Source: Parabacteroides distasonis (GTDB taxonomy: Bacteria > Bacteroidota > Bacteroidia > Bacteroidales > Tannerellaceae). From it: a stretch of DNA of 64,000 nucleotides. Positions within the stretch are counted from its first letter, which is position 1, and each line of letters opens with the position of its first letter. The notes beneath the pieces are model-generated. The model made no database searches, had not been told where the DNA came from, and worked only from the letters and a program-made list of their open reading frames with translations. A program made the translations under genes and the position numbers. Shown in pieces: positions 17,510 through 26,100 of the stretch. The stretch spans positions 1-64,000 of the forward strand of contig JAFBIR010000016.1 in assembly GCA_021531385.1 (NCBI GenBank). Reading direction: 5' to 3'.

Positions 17510-20500
17510 ATGAACAAACAGATTATTAAAAGTCATACAATTAAATATAGTATCATGAGTACATCGAGTAAAAAGAAAAGGATGCCTAAGCTATGGTCGC
17601 TTTGCGGAGCACTGGCAGCAACCGCTTTGATGAGTGGTTGTGGGCAGAGTGGTGTGCCGACTGAATCGTTTGATCGGTCGGATTATTACACACGCGGTAT
17701 AGGTTCTTACCCGGGCGATCCGAAGGAGGATTTCTCTCCTGATTTGAAGCCGGATCAGACCTACCGCAATATAGCGCTTTTGCGGAGTGCTTTCCATTCG
17801 TCGAGCTATGACTACAACTTGACAGCTCAGTTGATAACCGATGGTGTGGTGAGCGAGCAGCAACCCCAGTATTTGGATTTAACTACCCAAGATGGGGAGG
17901 TGGCTCGTCGTGAGCGGGAGTGGATGCTTGACAGAGGTCCCTATTCACGCAATGCGGTTGTTGGAGCGGATGCCTACTATCAGTTTGCCTTGAAGAATGG
18001 CTGGAAAGAGAAGGCCGATGAGGTGAAATTCCGGGGTAGTGTCGCTTTCGATCAGAACAAGGCGAAAGGAGGCTATGCCATTATCTGCGAAGGTTCGAAC
18101 GATGGTTCGACTTGGGTGGAGTTAGGCAGTTTGAAGGGTAATGGGATGCCGGGTAAGGAGTCCCGCTACAAGGCCCATTCCGATCCGAATAAGAACAGCT
18201 GGGATCCGGGTGAGTTGCCTACCCGTTCGCTGAATGAGAGCATCCCTTTACATAATAACGAGGCATACGCCAACTATCGGATGCGCTTCCAGATGGAGGG
18301 TGCGGTCTATTGGTCTTTCTATGAGATCGACTTCTACGAGCAGGGTCAGCCGGAGCCGATCGACCTGCTTCCCTCTAAATTCTTCAACAGTGCTTGGATG
18401 AGTGCCACCGCTGGTGAGGAGTGGGTGTATGTGGATTTAGGTAGTCAATCCGACTTTGATAAGGTGAAGCTGAGCTGGATCAATAAAGCCGTAAAGGGTA
18501 AGATCCAATCTTCCGTGGATGCTAAGCAATGGAATGATTTGGCTGAATTGCCGGGTGGTGACGCTTTGGTGGATGAGATTAGCGTGAAGGGCAAAGGCCG
18601 TTATGTACGGGTACTCATGAGTGAGTCGGCCAACAAAGATCGTTACATCCTGAGTGAGTTCGAGGTGATGGGTAAAGGTGGCTTGATGGCTCAACCTGTC
18701 GCTCAACCTGCGCCTACGGAAAGAGAGATTCGTCTCTCCGGTGGTGATTGGAAAGTGCAACGAGCTTCTCAGGTGACCGCATCGGGCGAGGAGATCTCTA
18801 AGCCGTCGTTCAATCCGGAAGGTTGGGTAGTGGCTACGGTTCCGGGAACGGTATTGACCAGCTATAAGAATGCGGGGGCAGTGCCTAATCCGAACTATGC
18901 GGATAACCTCTTCATGATCTCTGAGTCTTTCTTTAATTCCAATTTCTGGTATCGAGATGCTTTCGAGATGCCAGCAGGTTTCAAGCAAGATCGTGTCTTC
19001 TTAAATTTCGATGGTATCAACTGGAAGGCCAACGTCTATCTGAATGGCGAGAAGCTGGGCAAGATAGAGGGTGCTTTCATCCGGGGTATCTTTGACGTGA
19101 CCGACAAGGTGAAAGAGGGAGAGAATGTCGTAGCTGTCGAGATCGTGAAGAACCAGCATATTGGTGCGATCAAGGAGAAATATGAGAAGAACACCGACTT
19201 CAATGGCGGTATCTTGGGTGCGGATAATCCTACGTTCCATGCGACGATTGGTTGGGACTGGATCTCTACGATCCGTGGCCGTAACATTGGTATCTGGAAT
19301 GATGTGACCTTAACGACTTCGGGTAAGGTAACGATTCAGGATCCGTTTGTGCAAGCGGTATTGCCGTTGCCCGACACTACCTCTGCGGTATTGACTCCTG
19401 AGGTGATCGTGAAGAACCATGAGTCAGCGCCAGTAGCGGGTGTATTGAGTGGTAAGATCGGTGAGATTACGTTTGAGCAACCGGTGGAGTTGAAGGCAAA
19501 CGAGGAGAAGACTGTGAAGTTTGATCCGGAGCAGTTTGCGCAGTTGAAGGTGCAAAATCCACGTCTCTGGTGGCCGAAGGGCTATGGTGAGCCTTACCTG
19601 TATGATGCGAACTTCACCTTCAAGGTGGCTGATCAGGTATCGGATGCGGAAGACTTCAAGGTAGGTATTCGTCAGATGACCTTCAACGAGAATAACAGCA
19701 TCTTGAGCCTCTTCGTCAACGGCCGTCGTTTCATCGGTCGTGGTGGTAACTGGGGCTTTGGTGAGTCTAACCTGAACTACCGAGGTCGTGAGTATGACAT
19801 TGCCGTGGATTACCATGCGGATATGAACTTCACGATGATGCGTAACTGGGTAGGTCAGATTGGTGATCAGGAGCTGTATGAGGCGTGCGACCGTCATGGC
19901 ATCATGATCTGGCAAGACTTCTGGTTGGCTAACCCGGCTGACGGTCCAGATCCCTACTATCCCGAGATGTTTATCGCCAATGCGGCCGATTATGTGAAGC
20001 GTTTCCGCAACCATGCCTCTATCGGTATCTATTGCGGACGTAACGAGGGCTTCCCGCCCGAGCAGATTGACAAGGCATTGCGTCGCATCGTGAAGGAGGA
20101 TCATCCGGGCATACATTATATTTCCAGCTCTGCGGATGATGTAGTCAGTGGTCATGGTCCTTACCGGGCATTGCCAGTGAAGGAGTATTTCGCGTTGAAG
20201 AATGGTAGTGATAAGTTCCACAGCGAGCGTGGTATGCCTAACGTGATGAACTACGAGAGCTTGCAGCGTACCTTCTCTCCGGAGGCGATGTGGCCGCAGA
20301 ACGCACAGTGGGGACAGCACGACTACACCATGGAGGGTGCCCAATCTTGTGCCTCTTTCAACGAGATCATCGCTAAGGGCTTTGGTGAGCCGAAAGATGC
20401 GAAAGAGTTTGCTGACCTGGCTCAGTGGGTGAACTACGATGGTTATCGGGGTATGTTCGAGTCTCGCAGCTTGAACCGTAAGGGCTTGTTGCTCTGGATG

Positions 20501-21184
20501 ACCCATGCTTGCTGGCCTTCGATGGTATGGCAGACCTACGACTACTATTTCGAGCCTACTGCTGCTTACTTTGGCTGTAAGAAGGCCAATGAGCCGCTCC
20601 ACATCCAGTGGAATCCGCTGACGGATGAGGTAGAGGTAGTGAACTACAGTGCAGGTCAGCGTAAGGGCTTGACAGCGAAAGCACAGGTAATCAACATGGA
20701 TGGATCTGTGGCATGGGAGAAAGAGACAGCTGTGGATAGCGAGGAGGATACGACCAACAAGTGTATCAAGTTGGAGTTCCCGGCTAACCTCACCAGTGCG
20801 CACTATGTGAAGCTGATCTTGACAGAGGCTGGTAAGGTTGTTTCCGACAACTTCTATTTGAGAGGTACGGAGGAGGGCAACTACCAAGCTTTGCGTGAGT
20901 TGCCGAAGGTTCAGATGCAACCGGCTATCGAGACCGTGAAAGGTACGGATGGCACATGGAGTGCGACTGTAGCGTTAGAGAATAGCAGCAACACACCGGC
21001 TTTGATGATCCGTGTGAATGTGTTGGGTGCGAAGGATGACGAGCAGATCCTCCCGATGTTCTACAGCGACAACTACTTCTCTTTGCTTCCGGGCGAGAAG
21101 AAGACGGTGAACATCCATTGGAAGGATGAGGACACCCGTGGTGAGCAGCCGCAGATCATTGTCTCTGGCTATAACGTGCAATAA
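17510..21184 (+). CDS. Glycoside hydrolase family 2 lipoprotein with discoidin-like domain
   Basis: An exo-acting GH2 enzyme, most like exo-beta-D-glucosaminidases and beta-mannosidases, predicted to be a lipoprotein. The signal ends in a lipobox LMSGC. Three in-frame starts are possible (17510, 17555, 17582), the later two giving more usual signal lengths. After the anchor comes a region of about 330 residues with an F5/8C-like half (CEGSNDGSTWVELGS, later QSDFDKVKLSW), then the GH2 sugar-binding, Ig-like and TIM-barrel domains. The likely acid/base is the Glu of CGRNEG near residue 846, and the nucleophile candidate is the Glu of HSERGMP near 906. The length is about 1,200 residues. It is followed by a strong terminator. 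No SusC/SusD pair is adjacent. Confidence 0.9.
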   Translation: MNKQIIKSHTIKYSIMSTSSKKKRMPKLWSLCGALAATALMSGCGQSGVPTESFDRSDYYTRGIGSYPGDPKEDFSPDLKPDQTYRNIALLRSAFHSSSYDYNLTAQLITDGVVSEQQPQYLDLTTQDGEVARREREWMLDRGPYSRNAVVGADAYYQFALKNGWKEKADEVKFRGSVAFDQNKAKGGYAIICEGSNDGSTWVELGSLKGNGMPGKESRYKAHSDPNKNSWDPGELPTRSLNESIPLHNNEAYANYRMRFQMEGAVYWSFYEIDFYEQGQPEPIDLLPSKFFNSAWMSATAGEEWVYVDLGSQSDFDKVKLSWINKAVKGKIQSSVDAKQWNDLAELPGGDALVDEISVKGKGRYVRVLMSESANKDRYILSEFEVMGKGGLMAQPVAQPAPTEREIRLSGGDWKVQRASQVTASGEEISKPSFNPEGWVVATVPGTVLTSYKNAGAVPNPNYADNLFMISESFFNSNFWYRDAFEMPAGFKQDRVFLNFDGINWKANVYLNGEKLGKIEGAFIRGIFDVTDKVKEGENVVAVEIVKNQHIGAIKEKYEKNTDFNGGILGADNPTFHATIGWDWISTIRGRNIGIWNDVTLTTSGKVTIQDPFVQAVLPLPDTTSAVLTPEVIVKNHESAPVAGVLSGKIGEITFEQPVELKANEEKTVKFDPEQFAQLKVQNPRLWWPKGYGEPYLYDANFTFKVADQVSDAEDFKVGIRQMTFNENNSILSLFVNGRRFIGRGGNWGFGESNLNYRGREYDIAVDYHADMNFTMMRNWVGQIGDQELYEACDRHGIMIWQDFWLANPADGPDPYYPEMFIANAADYVKRFRNHASIGIYCGRNEGFPPEQIDKALRRIVKEDHPGIHYISSSADDVVSGHGPYRALPVKEYFALKNGSDKFHSERGMPNVMNYESLQRTFSPEAMWPQNAQWGQHDYTMEGAQSCASFNEIIAKGFGEPKDAKEFADLAQWVNYDGYRGMFESRSLNRKGLLLWMTHACWPSMVWQTYDYYFEPTAAYFGCKKANEPLHIQWNPLTDEVEVVNYSAGQRKGLTAKAQVINMDGSVAWEKETAVDSEEDTTNKCIKLEFPANLTSAHYVKLILTEAGKVVSDNFYLRGTEEGNYQALRELPKVQMQPAIETVKGTDGTWSATVALENSSNTPALMIRVNVLGAKDDEQILPMFYSDNYFSLLPGEKKTVNIHWKDEDTRGEQPQIIVSGYNVQ

Positions 21185-21208
21185 TACACTGTTATTTTAT
21201 ATAGGAAG

Positions 21209-21237
21209 AAGGCATCTCTAAGAGGTGCCTTTTTTTT
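21209..21237 (+). terminator. Terminator of the GH2 gene
   Basis: GGCATCT...AGGTGCC stem (one G-U pair) followed by eight T. A second small palindrome (TACCTC GG GAGGTA) at 21239-21252 followed by AACAATTTTTT may act as a back-up. Confidence 0.88.
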
Positions 21238-21338
21238 GCTACCTCGGGAGGTAACAATTTTTTCCTCGGCACATAAATCTTTCGAGATGCCTTCGAGAAC
21301 CGTTCGAGACAACCTCCTTTTTTTGGAATAAACGTATT

Positions 21339-23072
21339 TCACTTCACACACTTCACTACCTGCTCATGCTGGCCATAGCGAAGATGGAGGAGATAAAAAC
21401 CCGCAGTAGAAGGATAGCGCAAGCAGGAGTTTCCAGCGGGAACGACCTCCGTGCTGATGACTTGCCCTTTAGCATTCAACCAATGGACGACACCCGCTTC
21501 GGGCAGATACTCGATACGAATTTGATGGGGTTCTTGCTGGATGCGAACTTCGTTGATTGCAGGTATGATTTGATTGGAGGTAGGGTTACTTTGAGGTTCT
21601 TGACTGGCTCTTAGTGGGGTTTCGCAGGCGAGCAGACGAGCGGAAGAAACTACTTCAGTGGGTGCACTTATCTCTAAGACAGTCTCTTCAGCAGCTTTGA
21701 TAAAGAAGGCACTATAAGGTGGGAGTGCATAGTCGCTACTTAAGGAGTATGCCTGATAGGTCCCGTTTTGATAGAGGTAGATATAGCCATCTAACCCCTC
21801 TGTCCTTTCGATATTCCGTAGGGGAAGGGGAGCAGGTAAAGGATTTCCACAAAGTACCCAACCGTTATTGGCTTCATTTCCTCCTGCAGCCACATCAATG
21901 GATAAACTGCCACTATTCCCGAATTCACTGGGTATTCGTTCGCTGGGACAATGAAACCGTATCGTGGTAGTAGAAGCGCCTGCATCTAAAGCTATCAAAT
22001 AGCCTTGATGTTTGTGGATAATGGGTTGATCGGTTGTCTGGAAGGCTGAAACGACCTTCCATCCCGGCTGTCCGTTAGCTCGCTTATGGCCATCGTATGT
22101 TTGCAGATAGAAGTAATTGCCATTGTCCGTCTCTGTGTCATCCTTAAAAGTGAAGTTTTCAATGTCATCGGCATAGAGATCAAATGGCAAGGAGAAGAAG
22201 TACCATTGTCCTTTGGTTGGAAAGGTTTTTTCCACGATAAGCAGCTCTTGTATGTCAAGCGTACCTGATGCGATCAGGGCAGCATGGCTGTTTTCAGTGT
22301 CGTAGAGTGTAAGTTCATGGGTGTGAAATGTGCCATCTTGAGTGATTTGCAGGCTTCCTCCGCTGATTTGAACCACTTGGGTTGTTCGCTCATCTTGAAT
22401 GGATACGTTACCTTGGATCAAGGCTGTATTGGATCGTCGGGCAGGCAGATGGCTCCAACGTTCGCTCGTTCCCCAATCGCCTGTTCCTGTAAATAAGGAG
22501 TATTGGCGGTTGAAGCCATGGGTCATGATGCTATCAAATAGTACTATGCTTGCACTATTTAAAGTTGGTGTTACAATATCTAATCCAAGAGGATTCGTGA
22601 TTGCTGGAACTCCTTTAAATTGCCCAGTATTACCTCTGAGTAAATCTATTAACGCATCAGAACCATTGCGGAAAAGCCTTATACGTACTGTATCTTTGTT
22701 TAATTTTGCATATTCATGAATGTAAATATGCACACTATCAAATGGAGTTACGTCATAATGATCAAATTTTACTTCTGTATTCGATTGGATTTTGAGTGCT
22801 TTATCCCCATGGGCTCCTACACTTTTATCTAAATTGGTTATGTCTTCGATAGAGACGGATCCTTTTTCCACTGTATAATTCCAATTATCTGTAGATTTTC
22901 CTTGGAAGGTTTGCAGCAAGAAGGTGTCAATGACCAAGGGATTGGTTATTTTACTTTGCACGAAAGAACTCCAAGAATTGGGTTGTACAGCTTGTGCCTG
23001 CACAAAAAACGAGGTCGAAACAAATATACCTGCGAACAAATAGGCCAAATAGCATCTAAAGTTTGATTTCAT
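21339..23072 (-). CDS. Secreted protein with type IX-like C-terminal domain
   Basis: A 577-residue exported protein, not recognised as an enzyme. Residues 1-27 form a signal peptide ending in VQAQA. The middle is rich in beta-strand and Ser/Thr/Asn, with a repeat-like right-handed-helix flavour (LIQGNVSIQDERTTQVVQISGGSLQ). The last 70 residues (IRIEYLPEAGVVHWLNAKG..., then AGFYLLHLRYGQHEQVVKCVK) look like a type IX secretion sorting domain, with the usual GxYxLxL and basic end, which suggests a surface or released protein. It follows the NRPS gene by 82 bases but has its own promoter. Its base use looks more AT-rich in the N-terminal half. Function unknown. Confidence 0.65.
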   Translation of the reverse strand: MKSNFRCYLAYLFAGIFVSTSFFVQAQAVQPNSWSSFVQSKITNPLVIDTFLLQTFQGKSTDNWNYTVEKGSVSIEDITNLDKSVGAHGDKALKIQSNTEVKFDHYDVTPFDSVHIYIHEYAKLNKDTVRIRLFRNGSDALIDLLRGNTGQFKGVPAITNPLGLDIVTPTLNSASIVLFDSIMTHGFNRQYSLFTGTGDWGTSERWSHLPARRSNTALIQGNVSIQDERTTQVVQISGGSLQITQDGTFHTHELTLYDTENSHAALIASGTLDIQELLIVEKTFPTKGQWYFFSLPFDLYADDIENFTFKDDTETDNGNYFYLQTYDGHKRANGQPGWKVVSAFQTTDQPIIHKHQGYLIALDAGASTTTIRFHCPSERIPSEFGNSGSLSIDVAAGGNEANNGWVLCGNPLPAPLPLRNIERTEGLDGYIYLYQNGTYQAYSLSSDYALPPYSAFFIKAAEETVLEISAPTEVVSSARLLACETPLRASQEPQSNPTSNQIIPAINEVRIQQEPHQIRIEYLPEAGVVHWLNAKGQVISTEVVPAGNSCLRYPSTAGFYLLHLRYGQHEQVVKCVK

Positions 23073-23105
23073 AGCTAATGATTGGTTTTAAATGTTTTAT
23101 GTGCG

Positions 23106-23139
23106 CAAATATAGGGAAAAAACAATAGATGCTATCAAA
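23106..23139 (-). promoter_or_regulatory. Promoter of the secreted-protein gene
   Basis: Minus strand TTTG (complement of 23136-23139), a 22-base spacer, TATATTTG (complement of 23106-23113). It allows expression apart from the NRPS. Confidence 0.5.
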
Positions 23140-23154
23140 TCACGGCCATTTTAT

Positions 23155-26100
23155 TCATGTTTTCATGACTCGCAGGATAATTTCAGCCATTTTATCCGCC
23201 GGGCCTTTGGTTAAGATATTCAAGTGAGAGGCTTCAATCTCATGAATGAAGCAATCCGGTTGCTCCTCTCTCCATCTTTGTGGATTGCGCAAGAAACGTT
23301 GATAAATGGCTTGCACAATTTGGGGATCTGTTCCTTTAGGAATAAAAGGTTCAGTGATGAATTGAGTAGCTCTAAACAGATGTATTTCTCCCGGATAGGG
23401 TTTGAAACGGAAGGTTTCTGTTAACTCCCTTGTGATACGTTGTTTCTCTCGGCACAATTCAGGAGAAATCCCAGGCTCCTGGAATAATTCAGTCAGACTT
23501 TTTTGTACGGGGTCATTATTCTCTATAAACCCATCAATGACGAAGGCCTTTGGAAGTGGAGTAAATCCCTCTTCCGCAATCCGGTTGGCTAATTGTAAAG
23601 CCAATTCTCCACCAAAACAGAGTCCGGTAACGGCTGCAAGCGGCTGTTTGCGCAATAATGGTCGTAAATTGTCCATATAATATTGCATCATGCGATCGAA
23701 TGAACAGGGTTTATGGAAGAATAGGTCGTTGTAACTTTCGAAAACCCATATATCAAAATATTCGCTGAGCAATTCCGCAAAATGGCGATAGAGCGCATAG
23801 AAAGGTGGATATCCACTAACAATCAACAAAATAGGTTTGTTTCCTTGTGGTGTATGATACCAGAAAGCTAATGGATCACCCATACGCTGACTAAGAATCT
23901 GATGAATCGTTCGGTTTTTATACACCTCAGCCACAGAGATGTTGATGCCTTTCTCTTCCGCCTCATAGACGAGGTTCATTACTTGTATGGAGTTGAGACC
24001 CAGATCGAATAAATCCGTATGGATTCCCACTTGATCAGTTCCCAATAGGTTGGCTACCCGATAAGCTAATTGTTCTTCCTGTAAGGTTACCGGACGATCC
24101 TCTTCTTTGTAATCCCAGGGTAGATTAGTCGGTTTAGGTAAAACTGATGAGTTGACCTTTCCATTGGGTGTCATCGGAATATGATCTATTAGCGCCCAAT
24201 AGGTAGGAATCATATAAGCTGGAAGATGAGCCATGATAGCCTTGCGTAGCGCATAGAAATCGATTGTCACACCCTGTTGAGAGAGAATATAGGCCGCTAA
24301 CTGCTTCTCCTCCCCTTGCTGGTAGAGGCGAACCAACGCATTCTGTACACCGGGGCAGGCTTGCAATTGCTTAGCGATCTCATCCAACTCAATGCGGAAT
24401 CCCCTCAGTTTCACTTGGGCATCCTTGCGCCCCAAGAAAAATAGGTGACCATTGGCTTGCCGATAAACTAAATCGCCACTGCGGTAGAGTGTCCCGTTGA
24501 TGCCCTTCTCCTTGTCTGCGACTGACTGGTAGGGATTGGGTATAAATTTCGCTTGGGTTTGTTCCGGACGGTTGAGGTAGCCTTTTGTCAATTGAAGTCC
24601 ACCTATACAAAGCTCACCAATGGCTCCTTCGGGCACTAAATGTCCCTGTTCGTTCAAGATATAACCGCTGACTCCCTCGATCAAGCAGCCGATGTCGTTG
24701 GCTGCGCAATCAGGTGTCATCACTGTGCAGGTCGTATCTACTGTATTCTCAGTAGGGCCATACGTATTATATAAGGTATAGTCTTTGCTCCAATAGGCGA
24801 TGGTGCTTTGGGCAGTTGCCTCTCCTCCGACGATGATTTGCCGTAAATGGGGCAAAGGTCTTTGCGGGAGCATAGTCAGCATGGCTGGGGCAATGGGGAG
24901 ACAAGTCACCTGCTCTCGTTCCAGTAATTGGAATAGCCACTCTGGGTCTTTGCGTTCCTCCTCTGTGGGTAATACCAGACGAGCACCCTGTGTCAACGGG
25001 ATGAAGAACTCCTCAACAGAGGCATCAAAACTAAGATTGGCAAATTGCAAAACGGCACTTTTCGGATCCAAACAATACGTCTTTTGCAAGGTGTTGACAA
25101 AGTGCATCAGGTTGGCATGGGTGATCGGTGTACCTTTCGGCAATCCAGTAGTTCCAGAGGTATAGATTATGTAAGCGATCTGCTCTGGTGAAATAGGTTC
25201 CAGAGGTAAGAGTTGGCTGCTGGAAGCATGTATCAATGCCTCAATAGAGAGGAAGCTTATTCCCTCCACCATTTTCGTTTTCTCTGCCAAACAGAGGCTG
25301 ATTCCACAATCTTGTAACATGAAACGTTTACGCTCGTCAGGTAGATTAGGATCAATGGGCACATAGCAGCCACCTGCTTTTAATATACCCCAAATAGCCG
25401 ATGGAGCCCAACGTTTCTCTTTGATATACAATCCAATTCGTTTGTTTGTAGCTGCTCCCAATTGTTCAACTAAGGCTTGGGCAATGTGCTCACTCTCTAT
25501 CTCTACCGTTTGATAGCTGTAATGTATGCCTTGGTAGGTGAAGGCAGTTGCTTCTGGGTATTGATGAGCCATGCTTCGCCACAGATCCACTACGTTTGTT
25601 GGATGAGTGGGCAGATAGCGATATAGTTCGTTGGCTTGAATGATCTGAGTGACATAATCGGCTGTATAGGGATGTAATTGGTCAAGTGGCTGCTCCGGAT
25701 GGGTGCAAACCGCAGTCAATAAAGTAAGAAATGCCTCTCCCAATCGACTGATCATCTCAGCGTCAAAGAGATCCGTCGCATATTCCCACAGTACCTCGTC
25801 GCCTTCTTCTCCTTTTAGGATGGTGCATGAGAGGGGGAATGAGGTAGTCTTTTGTTGGATAAATGGATGGAAAAGCATCCGATTCTCCACGCCGAAAGTC
25901 GTTTGTAAGATAGGATTGGCCTGTTGTTCTTTGGGCAGCGTCTGCATAATCTGATAAAGCGGCAAAACGTGTTGTGTCAAACTTTGCCTATCTTGTTCTA
26001 CTTGGTGCAAGTAGTTGCTGAAAGAAAGTTGTTCATAATCCGTTTTGTAGCGGATAGGTAACATATACACAAAGTAACCCATCACCTCAGCAAACTCTTT

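Noticed and set aside
19424-20920. Long open frame antisense to the GH2 gene (about 500 codons), and similar ones antisense to the Gfo/Idh, TonB and leuS genes
   Set aside because: The overlapping sense genes have clear family motifs; the antisense translations show no domains, signal peptides or promoters and follow from codon bias.
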